A DNA stretch of 64,000 bases from Amphritea atlantica (GCA_024397875.1 CP073344.1:2533001-2597000), one strand, 5' to 3'. Counted from the stretch's first letter, positions 18,732-28,617 are shown. The notes: a model not told the origin generated them from the letters alone. Program-made: numbers and translations.

Positions 18732-20036
18732 TTATTTATACAGCGGAAAGCGTTTGCACAAGGTTTCCACCTGAGCGAGCACCTGCGCTTCAACTGTTGA
18801 GTTGTCATCCGGGTTGGCCACCAGTCCATCCAGAACATCACTGATCAGATTACCGATCAGGCGAAACTCTTCGGTACCAAAACCGCGACTGGTTCCCGCA
18901 GGTGTACCCAGACGTATACCCGAGGTCACCATCGGCTTTTCAGGATCAAACGGAATACCATTTTTGTTACAAGTGATGCCGGCACGCTCCAAGGCTGCAT
19001 CGACAATATTCCCTTTAAGGCCTTTGGGACGCAGGTCCACCAGCATCAGATGGGTGTCGGTACCACCGGTCACAATATCGCAGCCTCGTTCAACCATGAC
19101 CCCGGCCAGCACCTGTGCATTCTCAACAACCCGATCGATGTAGGTTTTGAATTCCGGACGCAGCGCTTCACCGAAGGCCACCGCCTTGGCAGCGATAACA
19201 TGCATCAGGGGGCCGCCCTGCAATCCGGGGAAAACCGCTGAATTAATCTTTTTACCAATGTCCGGATTATTGGACAGGATCATGCCACCACGAGGGCCCC
19301 GCAAAGTCTTATGGGTGGTGGTTGTCACAACATCGGCATAGGGCAGCGGACTCGGGTGCACACCGGTCGCAACCAGTCCGGCGATGTGCGCCATATCAAC
19401 AAACAGAAAGGCACCCACTTTATCGGCAATCTCACGGAACCGGGCGAAATCGATTACGCGGGGAATGGCAGAACCACCCGCGATAATCATCTTCGGCTGA
19501 CATTCAACCGCCAGCGCTTCTACTGCATCATAATCGATCCGGTTATCCACTTTGGAAACACCATACTGAACGGCGTTAAACCACTTACCCGACAATGCCG
19601 GACGGGCGCCGTGGGTCAGATGACCACCCGCATCCAGGGACATTCCCATAACCGTATCGCCTGGCTGTAATAGTGCCAGCATAACCGCACCGTTGGCCTG
19701 AGCACCGGAATGTGGCTGAACATTGGCAAATTCACAGCCGAACAGCTGCTTGGCACGCTCAATTGCCAACCCTTCCGCTTTATCTGCATATTCACAACCA
19801 CCGTAATAACGGCGCCCCGGATAGCCTTCTGCATACTTGTTGGTCAGCACAGTGCCCTGGGCCTGCATCACCGCTTTAGAAACGATATTTTCTGAAGCGA
19901 TCAACTCAATCTGCGTTTCCTGACGGGTAAACTCCTGGTTTACCGCGGCCATCAGTTCCGCATCCCGCTCAGCCAGATTCTGTGTAAAAAAGGCCTCACA
20001 TATCGCGTCACCGCGGTACAGTTCAGTGTTATTCAT
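18732..20036 (-). CDS. glyA: Serine hydroxymethyltransferase
   Basis: A 434-residue PLP enzyme making serine from glycine and methylene-tetrahydrofolate. The PLP lysine is in [16 protein letters not shown], and IELIASEN and [18 protein letters not shown] are family signatures. It is about 15 residues longer at the N-terminus than E. coli GlyA. Segments such as [39 protein letters not shown] wording and [14 protein letters not shown] recall alphaproteobacterial GlyA more than the usual pseudomonad copy, from memory. The location between sdaA and gcvH points to a catabolic role. Confidence 0.96.
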   Translation of the reverse strand: MNNTELYRGDAICEAFFTQNLAERDAELMAAVNQEFTRQETQIELIASENIVSKAVMQAQGTVLTNKYAEGYPGRRYYGGCEYADKAEGLAIERAKQLFGCEFANVQPHSGAQANGAVMLALLQPGDTVMGMSLDAGGHLTHGARPALSGKWFNAVQYGVSKVDNRIDYDAVEALAVECQPKMIIAGGSAIPRVIDFARFREIADKVGAFLFVDMAHIAGLVATGVHPSPLPYADVVTTTTHKTLRGPRGGMILSNNPDIGKKINSAVFPGLQGGPLMHVIAAKAVAFGEALRPEFKTYIDRVVENAQVLAGVMVERGCDIVTGGTDTHLMLVDLRPKGLKGNIVDAALERAGITCNKNGIPFDPEKPMVTSGIRLGTPAGTSRGFGTEEFRLIGNLISDVLDGLVANPDDNSTVEAQVLAQVETLCKRFPLYK

Positions 20037-20073
20037 CGTTGTTATTCTCTATTCAGATTCAAGCGGTTCAAAA

Positions 20074-21459
20074 TCAACAGGCCACGACGTTAACCGCCAG
20101 CCCGCCCTGCGAGGTTTCTTTATATTTGTCCTGCATATCAACACCGGTCTGACGCATCGTCTCTATAACAGAATCAAGGGATACATGGTGTTTGCCATCG
20201 CCCCGCATCGCCAGCCGGGCAGCATTGATGGCTTTAACAGCGCCCATGGTATTGCGCTCAATACACGGGACCTGCACCAACCCGCCAACAGGATCACAGG
20301 TAAGTCCCAGGTTATGCTCCATACCGATCTCGGCAGCATTCTCAACCTGTTCAATGGTGCCCCCCATAACCGCACACAGCGCTCCGGCGGCCATCGAGCA
20401 GGCCACGCCGATCTCGCCCTGACAGCCGACCTCGGCAGCCGAGATAGAGGCGTTCTTCTTGTACAACATGCCAATCGCAGCAGCCGTAGCGAGAAAATCG
20501 AAGATACCCTGCTCACTGGAGCCGTGGACAAAGCGATCGTAGTACGCCAGCACCGCCGGAATAACCCCGGCAGCCCCGTTCGTCGGCGCAGTCACAACCC
20601 GGCCACCGGCGGCATTTTCCTCATTCACAGCCATCGCATAGAGGTTTATCCAGTCCATGACGGTCAGTTGATCTTTAAACGATGCTTCCGGGCTGTTACG
20701 CAACTCTTCACTGAGTTCGTGAGCACGGCGCTTTATCCGCAGACCACCCGGCAGCTCACCGGTTTCCGCGCAACCACGTCGAATGCAGCTATCCATCACC
20801 TGCCAGATATTTCGCAATCCAGCGTTAACCTCTGATTCGCTGCGCCAGACCCGTTCATTTTCCATCACCAGCTGAGCAACGCTCATATCATTCTGTTTAC
20901 ACAGCGTCAGTAGCTCGGCACCGCTATTGAACTCATAGGGCAGCGTCACACTATCCTCAATGGAGCTCTGTTGATCGACCTCTGCATCACTCAGCACGAA
21001 GCCACCACCAACGGAGTAATAGATCGCGTCGTGCAAGACGAGGCCCGCTGCGTCAAACGCCTGAAAACGCATACCATTCGGGTGCTTAGGCAGAGACTCA
21101 CCAAAGTGAAACGGCAGATGTTCAGCAACCCGGAACTCAATCAACCGTTTTCCCGCCAGATTCAGCTGACCGGTTTGCTGAATCTGCGTTACAAAGACCG
21201 GCACCTGATCCGGATCGACCCGGTCTGGCATTTCACCCATCAAACCGATCAGCACAGCCACATCCGTTGAGTGTCCTGTACCGGTCATCGCCAGTGAACC
21301 ATAGAGTCCCACTTTAACCTTACAGACCTGCTCAAACTGCTGGCGTTGCTGCAACTCATCCAGAAAACGGTTTGCGGCCACCATCGGCCCCACGGTATGA
21401 GAACTCGAAGGCCCGATGCCTACTTTGAACAGATCAAAAATACTTAAAGCCACTGACAA
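20074..21459 (-). CDS. sdaA: L-serine ammonia-lyase (L-serine dehydratase)
   Basis: A 461-residue single-chain iron-sulfur serine dehydratase. The N-terminal domain starts [20 protein letters not shown], the family signature. The C-terminal catalytic domain holds the cluster cysteines, in [16 protein letters not shown] and [20 protein letters not shown]. It converts L-serine to pyruvate and ammonia. It is the first gene of the operon, followed by glyA after 37 bp, so the order matches the flow glycine to serine to pyruvate. The start is 150 bp from a candidate operator. Confidence 0.96.
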   Translation of the reverse strand: MSVALSIFDLFKVGIGPSSSHTVGPMVAANRFLDELQQRQQFEQVCKVKVGLYGSLAMTGTGHSTDVAVLIGLMGEMPDRVDPDQVPVFVTQIQQTGQLNLAGKRLIEFRVAEHLPFHFGESLPKHPNGMRFQAFDAAGLVLHDAIYYSVGGGFVLSDAEVDQQSSIEDSVTLPYEFNSGAELLTLCKQNDMSVAQLVMENERVWRSESEVNAGLRNIWQVMDSCIRRGCAETGELPGGLRIKRRAHELSEELRNSPEASFKDQLTVMDWINLYAMAVNEENAAGGRVVTAPTNGAAGVIPAVLAYYDRFVHGSSEQGIFDFLATAAAIGMLYKKNASISAAEVGCQGEIGVACSMAAGALCAVMGGTIEQVENAAEIGMEHNLGLTCDPVGGLVQVPCIERNTMGAVKAINAARLAMRGDGKHHVSLDSVIETMRQTGVDMQDKYKETSQGGLAVNVVAC

Positions 21460-21610
21460 CTACTCCAGCCTGATGATAGAGACTTCTATTCTCTGCAACC
21501 TGACCGGTTGAAACATCCGGGTCGGTCATACACCCAAATCTCAGTTTCAAACAAGCCAATCAGCAATTGGGACTCAGATTATCAGCGCATTTTCTTAAAA
21601 TCAACAAAAA

Positions 21611-21626
21611 GTTTCTTTTAGGAAAC
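21611..21626. promoter_or_regulatory. Candidate XRE-cupin operator, sdaA/regulator promoter
   Basis: GTTTCT-TTTA-GGAAAC is an imperfect inverted repeat (five of six pairs), followed directly by TTTTCCCC. The same arrangement occurs at 22770 before gcvT. It lies between divergent sdaA and the regulator gene. Binding by the adjacent XRE-cupin protein is inferred. Confidence 0.6.
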
Positions 21627-21759
21627 TTTTCCCCGATAAATCGTTAATTCGCTAAATAACCGATTCTTTCAATGCCCAGAGGGGTTGTGTACTATTATCG
21701 GAAACAGGGAGCGCGGACTCCTTAACCGAAAAGCATTAACCTATTAAACGGAGTAACCG

Positions 21760-22395
21760 ATGACCGATAAGCCAGCGTTTCTCAAAGAAGAGCAGCAGTT
21801 CTTTTCGGTTACCCGGGATAATGCAGAAGCGGTTGTAGAGCCGCTTGAGCTGGGCAAACGGGTCCGTGAGATCCGCCTGAGTCAGAACCTGACACTGGAA
21901 GAAGCCAGCAAACTGACAGGACTGGCCCGTTCAACCCTGTCGAAGATTGAAAATGAACAGATCTCCCCTACCTTCACTGCAGTAAATAAACTGGTTAAAG
22001 GCCTGGGAATCGATATCCCTCAGCTGTTTACACAACCCAAAAAGAAAAGCCCCGGCAGCGGAGGCCGTCGCGATATAACCCGCCATGGGGAGGGTAAACC
22101 ACACCCGACCCCCACCTATGAACATGAACTGCTGGCCACCCAGCTGTCCAGTAAGAAAATGATCCCGTTCAAAACCACCGTACGCACCCATTCCTGGGAT
22201 GAGTATGAGGACTGGATACGGCATGACGGGGAAGAGTTTCTCTATGTACTCAGTGGCAGCATCATGTTCTACACCGAGTTCTATGAACCGATCGAACTGG
22301 TCACCGGTGACAGCGCCTATTACGACTGCGAAATGGGACATGCGCTCGTCTCAACCAGCCAGAAAGATGCAGAGGTACTCTGGGTTACAGCATAA
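21760..22395 (+). CDS. XRE-family regulator with C-terminal cupin domain
   Basis: A 211-residue two-domain protein. The helix-turn-helix spans about residues 28-85 (VREIRLSQNLTLEEASKLTG and ARSTLSKIENEQISPTF). A linker rich in Lys, Gly and Pro follows, then a cupin (about 120-211, with EEFLYVLSGSIMFYTEF and GDSAYYDCEMGHALVS). Cupin regulators of this type sense small metabolites. It is divergent from sdaA and lies before gcvT, and matching inverted repeats sit in both promoters, so it probably controls the glycine/serine module. Pseudomonads use a sigma-54 activator for the comparable cluster. Confidence 0.88.
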   Translation: MTDKPAFLKEEQQFFSVTRDNAEAVVEPLELGKRVREIRLSQNLTLEEASKLTGLARSTLSKIENEQISPTFTAVNKLVKGLGIDIPQLFTQPKKKSPGSGGRRDITRHGEGKPHPTPTYEHELLATQLSSKKMIPFKTTVRTHSWDEYEDWIRHDGEEFLYVLSGSIMFYTEFYEPIELVTGDSAYYDCEMGHALVSTSQKDAEVLWVTA

Positions 22396-22423
22396 GGCTA
22401 GTGGCTAGTGGCTAGTGGCTAGT
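22396..22423 (+). repeat. Four tandem copies of GGCTAGT
   Basis: The 7-bp unit GGCTAGT repeats four times directly after the stop codon of the XRE-cupin gene and before its terminator. Because 7 is not a multiple of 3, copies place TAG stops in several frames. It is probably slippage-prone. Confidence 0.9.
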
Positions 22424-22440
22424 CAGAAAAGTAAAACCAT

Positions 22441-22463
22441 AAAAACCGCCGTCAGGCGGTTTT
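22441..22463 (+). terminator. Intrinsic terminator after the XRE-cupin gene
   Basis: AAAACCGCC, loop GTCA, GGCGGTTTT. It ends the regulator transcript. Confidence 0.8.
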
Positions 22464-22769
22464 GTTGTATATAGGAGTTTCCTCCAGAGACGATCGATTG
22501 TTTAAAACCCTCGCTGCTGGAAGCCCCTCCTACATCCGCTCTGCTAGCCATTAGCATGCTGCGCAGCAAGGTCCAAAGGCTACCTGTAAAAAACCACTAG
22601 TTTCAGTCTCTTCCCATTTCCGATATTCAGGCTTTTCCCTACCTATCTACTAACCACCAACAAAGTGCGCAGCAACGTCTGGGACTGCTGTTATTAGCCT
22701 GCATACGACACTCTCTGTTCCCTCTACGCAACTTTACTATTGCAATACATTTCCTGATCGTTTAACTTT

Positions 22770-22785
22770 GTTTCCTATTGGAAAC
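22770..22785. promoter_or_regulatory. Candidate XRE-cupin operator before gcvT
   Basis: GTTTCC-TATT-GGAAAC is a perfect inverted repeat followed by TTTTCCC, as at 21611. It lies 103 bp upstream of the gcvT start. Confidence 0.62.
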
Positions 22786-22887
22786 TTTTCCCTTTAAAAC
22801 TACATTTATTCTCTGTTTATCTGGCTCAACTAATCGTCCCGGATAAACAGTACTGACGAAACCCGAACATAAACGCTGGAGACCTCC

Positions 22888-24003
22888 ATGTCCGAACTGA
22901 ACAAAACACCGCTGTACGACCTGCATCTGGAGCTGGGTGGCAAAATGGTCCCCTTTGCAGGCTTTGAAATGCCTGTTCAGTACCCGATGGGCGTTAAAAA
23001 AGAACATATCCACACCCGCGAACATGCGGGTCTGTTTGATGTTTCCCACATGGGACAGGTGAAACTGAGCGGTGCAAATGCCGCAGCTGAACTGGAAAAG
23101 CTGGTTCCGGTCGACATCATCGATCTGCCAGTAGGCAAACAACGCTATGCACTGTTCACTAATCCCCATGGCGGTATTATGGATGACCTCATGGTCACCA
23201 ACTACGGCGATCATCTGTACGTCGTGGTGAATGCCGCCTGTAAAGCACAGGACATTGCACATATGCAGGCGAATCTGGGCGAAGGTGTAGAACTGGAAGT
23301 ACTGGACGATCGTGCGCTGGTTGCGCTGCAGGGCCCCGAAGCCGCTCAGGCCCTTACGCGTATCTGTCCTGAGGCCGGTGAAATGGTCTTTATGGATTCC
23401 CGCCACATCAGCATTGATGGTGTTGAATGCTTCATCAGTCGCTCCGGCTATACCGGCGAAGATGGCTATGAGATCTCCATTCCGGCCGATCAGGCTGAAC
23501 GCCTCTGCCGTCTGTTTATTGCACAACCGGAAGTTGAACTTATCGGTCTGGGAGCCCGCGACTCGTTACGTCTGGAATCCGGCCTGTGCCTCTACGGTCA
23601 TGACCTTGATCAGAACACCACCCCGATAGAGGGCAGCCTGATCTGGGCGATCAGTAAATGTCGTCGTGCCGATGGCGAGCGGGCAGGCGGTTTCCCCGGC
23701 GCCGAGAAGATTTTTGATCAGATCGCCAACAAAAATGTCACCCGCAAGCGGGTAGGCCTGATTGCGCTGGGTAAAGCCCCAATCCGCGAAGGTGCAGAAC
23801 TGGTTAACACCGATGGCGTCAGGATCGGTGAAGTGACCAGCGGCAGCTTTGGCCCGACGCTGGGTGTTCCAATTGCGATGGGACATGTCGCTTCTGAGTA
23901 TGCAGCACTGGAAACAGAAATATATGCTCTGGTTCGCGGTAAGCAGTTACCGATGGTGGTATCAAAAACCCCCTTTATCGAACAGCGTTACTATCGCGGC
24001 TGA
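22888..24003 (+). CDS. gcvT: Aminomethyltransferase, glycine cleavage T protein
   Basis: A 371-residue folate-binding T protein. It moves the methylene group from aminomethyl-lipoyl-GcvH to tetrahydrofolate and releases ammonia. Signatures are the N-terminal KTPLYDLHLELGGKMVPFAG, GLFDVSHMGQ, SRSGYTGEDGYEI and the GLGARDSLRLESGLCLYGHD segment. GGAG precedes the start. It is transcribed away from the sdaA operon, with lipA following after 150 bp. The regulator and operator upstream suggest shared control with gcvHP. Confidence 0.97.
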   Translation: MSELNKTPLYDLHLELGGKMVPFAGFEMPVQYPMGVKKEHIHTREHAGLFDVSHMGQVKLSGANAAAELEKLVPVDIIDLPVGKQRYALFTNPHGGIMDDLMVTNYGDHLYVVVNAACKAQDIAHMQANLGEGVELEVLDDRALVALQGPEAAQALTRICPEAGEMVFMDSRHISIDGVECFISRSGYTGEDGYEISIPADQAERLCRLFIAQPEVELIGLGARDSLRLESGLCLYGHDLDQNTTPIEGSLIWAISKCRRADGERAGGFPGAEKIFDQIANKNVTRKRVGLIALGKAPIREGAELVNTDGVRIGEVTSGSFGPTLGVPIAMGHVASEYAALETEIYALVRGKQLPMVVSKTPFIEQRYYRG

Positions 24004-24066
24004 TCTGAACCTGTTATGCCCGTAAAACCAGTTTAACAGATCAATTGAATTTGCCCCGATGACAGA

Positions 24067-24096
24067 TACGCCCGCTCAGCACAACAGGCGGGCGTA
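24067..24096 (+). terminator. Stem-loop between gcvT and lipA
   Basis: TACGCCCGC pairs with GCGGGCGTA around a 12-base loop. There is no T-tract, so it may only partly stop transcription into lipA. Confidence 0.5.
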
Positions 24097-24155
24097 TCCG
24101 TTACCGGTTTAAACATAAAACAGTGAAGATTCAGACGCAGCGGAGGCCTCCCCCG

Positions 24156-25091
24156 ATGGAGAAGATCCCTTTAAAACAACTGAAAGGCGAATCAAAAATG
24201 TCTCGCCTGCGGGAAAAACCTGACCCGACGCGGGAACGACTACGCAAACCGGACTGGATCCGTATTGATGCCCGTTCCAATGCCAATGTTAAAAAGGTTA
24301 AACAGCAGCTGCGTGAACTGAACCTGCATACCGTATGCGAAGAAGCCTCCTGCCCCAACCTGGCTGAGTGCTTCAGCAACAAAACAGCGACCCTTATGAT
24401 CATGGGGGCGATCTGCACCCGACGCTGTCCGTTCTGTGATGTCGCCCATGGACGACCAATGGCACTGGACCCGGATGAACCCAAAAATGTTGCCCGCAAT
24501 ATCGCCCAGCTGGGGTTGCGCTACGTGGTCATTACATCGGTGGACCGGGATGACCTAAAAGATGGTGGCGCGGGTCATTTTGCCGAATGTGTCAGAGAAG
24601 CCCGGGCGCTGAATGAAGCACTGAAGGTGGAAATACTGGTACCGGATTTCCGTGGCCGCATGGAAGTTGCACTTGAAAAACTGTCCGCACAGTTACCGGA
24701 TGTACTGAATCATAACCTCGAAACAGTCCCTTCGCTGTACAGTAAAGTACGGCCTGGTGCTGATTATTTCTGGTCTCTCAGCCTGCTCTACCAATTTAAA
24801 AAGCTGCACCCGCAGGTGGATACCAAGTCCGGCATCATGGTCGGTCTCGGTGAAACACAAGAAGAAGTCATTAAAGTGATGCGGGATCTGAGAGCCAACG
24901 ATGTCGATATGATTACCATAGGCCAGTACCTGCAACCCACTAAACATCATCTGGCCGTGGAGCGCTATGTCACTCCGGAAGAGTTTAAAGAGTATGAAGA
25001 GATTGGCTACCAGTTGGGCTTTAAAAATGTCGCCAGCGGTCCAATGGTACGCTCCTCCTATCATGCGGATATTCAGGCCAGGGCTCTGTAG
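24156..25091 (+). CDS. lipA: Lipoyl synthase
   Basis: A 311-residue radical SAM enzyme that inserts two sulfurs into octanoyl chains on carrier proteins. Auxiliary cluster cysteines are in [12 protein letters not shown], the radical SAM cluster is CTRRCPFCD, and the C-terminal RSSYHAD serine is the unusual ligand. The ATG at 24156 has CGGAGG nine bases upstream; a GTG at 24123 is less likely. lipB is not nearby. Next to gcvT, it may supply lipoate for the H protein and be a second, dedicated copy; that cannot be judged from one window. Confidence 0.94.
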   Translation: MEKIPLKQLKGESKMSRLREKPDPTRERLRKPDWIRIDARSNANVKKVKQQLRELNLHTVCEEASCPNLAECFSNKTATLMIMGAICTRRCPFCDVAHGRPMALDPDEPKNVARNIAQLGLRYVVITSVDRDDLKDGGAGHFAECVREARALNEALKVEILVPDFRGRMEVALEKLSAQLPDVLNHNLETVPSLYSKVRPGADYFWSLSLLYQFKKLHPQVDTKSGIMVGLGETQEEVIKVMRDLRANDVDMITIGQYLQPTKHHLAVERYVTPEEFKEYEEIGYQLGFKNVASGPMVRSSYHADIQARAL

Positions 25092-25160
25092 CCCACCCCT
25101 TAAACTGAACACTGATAAACCGGGTTGTCTCTGACAACCCAACGAGTAAAGGAACTGACA

Positions 25161-26105
25161 ATGTCTGTCTACACACCAGTCACCCGGGATCAACTTGAAC
25201 GCTACCTGCAGCAATACAGTGTAGGCGAGCTAATCGATTTTCAGGGCATTGAAGCCGGTGTAGAAAATACGAACTATTTTGTTACCACCACGGACGGAGA
25301 GTTTGTCCTGACACTGGTGGAGTCAGTCAGCCATGAGCAGCTACCCTTTATTCTTGATTATATCGAGCACCTGACACAGCAGGGTGTCGCCTGTGCCAGA
25401 CCGATCCATTTGCAAGACAACAGCCTGTATGGACAACTGAACGACCGTCCTGCGGTCCTGATGTCACGACTCTCGGGTAGCCCGCTGCAAAACCCCAATG
25501 ATCAGCAGGCGAGTATTATAGGGCTGACGCTGGCGCAGATGCACCAGTTCTCGGCACAACTCGAAAACCAACAGACGGTAGATATCTATCAGTGGTGTTC
25601 AGATCTGGGGGCCAGACTGATGCCTCACCTGTCAGCCGATGATCAGCAGACCCTGCAGCACAACCTGATGGATGCCGGACAAATCCTCTGGAGCGACCTG
25701 CCGGGCGGCCCTGTTCATGCAGACCTGTTTCCGGACAACGCCTTGTTTGAAGGCGACACACTCTGTGGACTGATAGATTTTTATCATGCCTGCTCGGCCC
25801 CCTACCTGTATGACCTGTGTGTCACCCTGAACGCCTGGTGTTTTGACGAGCGCAGCTCAGAGTACGACTTCAACAAAGCGCTGCTGATACTCGACAGTTA
25901 CCAGTCTGTTCGTCCGCTGAATAGCGATGAACAGAGAAGTTTCAGTAAAATGCTACAGGTTGCGGCGATGCGCTTCTGGTTGTCCCGGCTGCGGGATATC
26001 CACTTTCGCAAGGAGGGTGAGGTTGTCACCCGTAAAGATCCGCAAGGCAAGCTGCAACTGTTAAAACTGCTGTGCGAGAACCAACAGCTGGATGCCGCAA
26101 GCTAA
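25161..26105 (+). CDS. thrB: Homoserine kinase type II (APH-fold ThrB)
   Basis: A 314-residue aminoglycoside phosphotransferase-fold kinase. The catalytic loop is GGPVHADLFPDNALFEG, with the HxD...N pattern, followed by GLIDFYHA for the metal-binding Asp. The N-terminus, with YSVGELIDFQGIEAGVENTNYFV, matches the pseudomonad-type ThrB that phosphorylates homoserine in threonine synthesis. AAAGGA precedes the ATG at 25161. It follows lipA by 69 bp and could be co-transcribed; no other threonine gene is near. Confidence 0.85.
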   Translation: MSVYTPVTRDQLERYLQQYSVGELIDFQGIEAGVENTNYFVTTTDGEFVLTLVESVSHEQLPFILDYIEHLTQQGVACARPIHLQDNSLYGQLNDRPAVLMSRLSGSPLQNPNDQQASIIGLTLAQMHQFSAQLENQQTVDIYQWCSDLGARLMPHLSADDQQTLQHNLMDAGQILWSDLPGGPVHADLFPDNALFEGDTLCGLIDFYHACSAPYLYDLCVTLNAWCFDERSSEYDFNKALLILDSYQSVRPLNSDEQRSFSKMLQVAAMRFWLSRLRDIHFRKEGEVVTRKDPQGKLQLLKLLCENQQLDAAS

Positions 26106-26121
26106 TGCGTAAAATGACCCA

Positions 26122-27006
26122 TCAGTTCTGCACTGGCTCAACCCGGTAGCCCCGTTGCTGTAACTGATGTATCAGCCCCTCTTTCCCGGCCAGGTGAGCA
26201 CTGCCCACCAGCACAAACTCCACTGGCCGGCTGTGTAACATAGTCTCTATCTGGGGCAACCACTTCTGGTTACGATCGACCATTAAAACGCGAAATGCAG
26301 CTGGCGACTCACGACGCATATCGTCAATCACCAGACGTTCAAGGTCGACAAGGCTACCCCGGCGCCAGGCATCAACCATCTCATTGATCACCCTGCCCGA
26401 CTCTTCCAGCTCGTCCAGTGACATCCGCATAAACTTTTCTTCATCACCCGCCCCCATACCCGCCAGCAAGCGGATCTGCTGATCCACCGATTCCAGCCCG
26501 GCCACCGGTTTACCCTCTGCGGTAGCCCGGCTATGGTAAAAGTCATCAATACCCTGAGCATCCACGCCTATCTGCCGCAGATTAAGCAATGTCAGGGTAA
26601 TGACGATACCCGATGGACGCAGCCCACTGAGGGCCTCAACCGGTAAACCATACTGGCTCCAGACCTTCACGATACGCTGATAAAGTGCAGCTGAAACCCG
26701 CTTATCCAGCCCGCTGATCCCCTCAGGATACCTCATGGCCTGCTGCATTTTCTGCATCACTGCGGGTCTATGCAGCTGCGCAATATCCGTTTCAAAAATC
26801 AAAGTGTCTGCAGCCTGATAAGCCCGGTCAAATTCAACAGGCAGCGGGTAGTCTTTCTGCCGTAAAACATGCAGTGTTCCGCCAACATAGAGCAGATTAT
26901 CGCCTGAACTGACCTTCCAGACGCTGCTATCGGCCGCTGCCGTCAACGTGACAACGGATAAGCTAATCAGCGCTAGCGTCCTGAATATACCTTGTGTGAA
27001 CCCCAT
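26122..27006 (-). CDS. TraB/GumN-family protein
   Basis: A 294-residue protein with a signal peptide (hydrophobic stretch about residues 8-25, ending near AAADSSVW). The domain shows YVGGTLHVLRQKDYPLP at the N-terminus and FVLVGSAHLAGKEGLI near the C-terminus; the GxxH and GxxHxxG histidines are thought to bind a metal in this family, which has protease-like relatives. It should be periplasmic. The physiological role is unknown. It converges with thrB. Confidence 0.85.
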   Translation of the reverse strand: MGFTQGIFRTLALISLSVVTLTAAADSSVWKVSSGDNLLYVGGTLHVLRQKDYPLPVEFDRAYQAADTLIFETDIAQLHRPAVMQKMQQAMRYPEGISGLDKRVSAALYQRIVKVWSQYGLPVEALSGLRPSGIVITLTLLNLRQIGVDAQGIDDFYHSRATAEGKPVAGLESVDQQIRLLAGMGAGDEEKFMRMSLDELEESGRVINEMVDAWRRGSLVDLERLVIDDMRRESPAAFRVLMVDRNQKWLPQIETMLHSRPVEFVLVGSAHLAGKEGLIHQLQQRGYRVEPVQN

Positions 27007-27033
27007 ACCAAACCGCTCCTTATATGTGCAATA

Positions 27034-27321
27034 TTATGCGCTGTATTCCCGCACTACTTCGACAACCTGAACCCGATATGAGGCATACCACTGCGAACGC
27101 CCTTTTTGCTGCGCGACCAGGTGTTCGGCATTCTGTTTCCAGGCGCTAATCTGCTCTTTACTGCTCCAGTATGAGACCGCTATCTCGCTATTCCCCTCGG
27201 TGACGGAGGTAAACTCGAGGCAACCATATTCCTGTATCGCCAGCTCACGCATTCTGGCAGCCATCTGGCCGTACTCTTCATCTAACCGGGCGATCTCTGC
27301 CCTGAAAATTACCGCATACAT
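27034..27321 (-). CDS. Antibiotic biosynthesis monooxygenase-domain protein
   Basis: The preferred start (MYAVIFRAEIARLDEEYGQ) gives 95 residues with AGGGA at a good distance. It forms one dimeric alpha-beta barrel (ABM) domain, with YWSSKEQISAWKQNAEH as the conserved tryptophan-histidine region. Similar small proteins are annotated as haem-degrading or quinol-oxygenating, without proof. An in-frame start at 27378 would add 19 residues lacking similarity. Confidence 0.82.
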   Translation of the reverse strand: MYAVIFRAEIARLDEEYGQMAARMRELAIQEYGCLEFTSVTEGNSEIAVSYWSSKEQISAWKQNAEHLVAQQKGRSQWYASYRVQVVEVVREYSA

Positions 27322-27412
27322 ATCAGTATTCCCTGAATTAACCGCTATAACGCTGTGACTCTGTATATCATCTCTCAACAGAAATTACCGCCGCCTGAAC
27401 AGATAAAAACAA

Positions 27413-27437
27413 AAAAACCGGCACAGGGCCGGTTTTT
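27413..27437. terminator. Bidirectional intrinsic terminator
   Basis: A-tract, AAACCGGC, loop ACAGG, GCCGGTTT and T-tract. On the minus strand it follows the alanine racemase gene. Confidence 0.8.
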
Positions 27438-27460
27438 AATAGTGTCTGATCAAGACTGCA

Positions 27461-28543
27461 TTATTCGTTTATATAATGCTTATGCACCCGACGAGTGATG
27501 CCGGTGAACAACGTGTAAGGGATTGTATCGCAATAGGTAGCGACCTCTGCAGCCGTTACATTACGCCCCCAGAACTCGACCTCGGTACCGATCCCTGCGT
27601 CCGGAATATCCGTCAGATCAACGCCCAGCATATCCATCGATACCCGGCCGATAATCCGTGCGCGTTGACCATTTATCCATACCGGGGTACCGGTAACGGC
27701 ATGGCGCGGATAACCATCAGCATACCCCAGCGCAACCGTCCCCACGCGGGAAGGTCTATCAGCAACAAAGTGACCACCATAGCCGACGCATTCACCCGGC
27801 TGCACATCGCGTATCGCAATGACTTCGGAGGTCAGCGTCATCGCCGGAAGCAGTTTATCAGCCTGTTCCTGAGCTTCAGGGAACGGTGTTGCTCCATACA
27901 GCATCAGTCCCGGACGCATCCAGTCACGGCGGGCATCCTGCCAGGCCAGCACAGCGGCAGAATTGGCCAGGCAGTGTGGCGCATCCAGCCCTTCGCTGGC
28001 CCGGTTAAATACGGCCAGTTGTTCCTCAGTCGTGATTTTGTCCAGCTCATCAGAGCTGGCAAAGTGAGTCATCAAAACGACATCTGATACATTATCCAGC
28101 TGCTTAAGGCGCTGAAACGCAGCCTGATAATCATCCGGATGAATACCTAAGCGATTCATACCGGAATTCATTTTCAGCCAGACAGTCACCGGCTTACTCA
28201 GTGTCGCTTCGGCTATCTGCTCAATCTGATACAGACTGTGCACTGCACACCACATACCATGCTCACTGATATACGGCAGCTCACTGACCTCAAAGAAACC
28301 CTCGAGCAACAAAACAGGTTTTTTAATACCGGCTTCAATCAACTCGACACCCTCTTCAATACAGGCAACACCAAATGCATCAGCTTCAGCTTCCAGCGCT
28401 CTGGCAACCTTAACGGCGTTATGGCCGTATGCATTAGCCTTGATGATTGCAGCAGCATTACCTGCTGTATTAAGGGAACGTGCCAATCGGTAGTTATGCC
28501 GGATAGCATCCAGATCAACCGTTATTTTTGCTGCTCGACTCAT
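27461..28543 (-). CDS. alr: Alanine racemase
   Basis: A 360-residue PLP fold-type III racemase. The PLP lysine is in IIKANAYGHNAVKVA near residue 38, and the catalytic tyrosine lies in ECVGYGGHFVADRPSRV. It interconverts L- and D-alanine. In the neighbourhood of dadA and an Lrp-type regulator, it is likely the catabolic (DadX) form rather than the biosynthetic one, but sequence alone does not separate these. It follows ridA by 74 bp on the minus strand. Confidence 0.93.
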   Translation of the reverse strand: MSRAAKITVDLDAIRHNYRLARSLNTAGNAAAIIKANAYGHNAVKVARALEAEADAFGVACIEEGVELIEAGIKKPVLLLEGFFEVSELPYISEHGMWCAVHSLYQIEQIAEATLSKPVTVWLKMNSGMNRLGIHPDDYQAAFQRLKQLDNVSDVVLMTHFASSDELDKITTEEQLAVFNRASEGLDAPHCLANSAAVLAWQDARRDWMRPGLMLYGATPFPEAQEQADKLLPAMTLTSEVIAIRDVQPGECVGYGGHFVADRPSRVGTVALGYADGYPRHAVTGTPVWINGQRARIIGRVSMDMLGVDLTDIPDAGIGTEVEFWGRNVTAAEVATYCDTIPYTLFTGITRRVHKHYINE

Positions 28544-28617
28544 CTAACTCTTACCTTAAGCTCTCACTCTTTTACAAATGCCTGCAAAACACAGGCATAA
28601 ACATCAAACAACGTGTA

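Larger units (their letters stand above)
22424..22887. other. Intergenic region before gcvT
   Basis: Starts with the terminator of the regulator gene, then about 300 bp without gene or RNA, then the operator at 22770 and the gcvT leader. The conserved sequences of a glycine riboswitch were looked for and not found. Confidence 0.5.

Noticed and set aside
22464..22887. Glycine riboswitch before gcvT
   Set aside because: The position is classical, but the conserved aptamer segments were not found by reading the leader; an operator explains regulation better.
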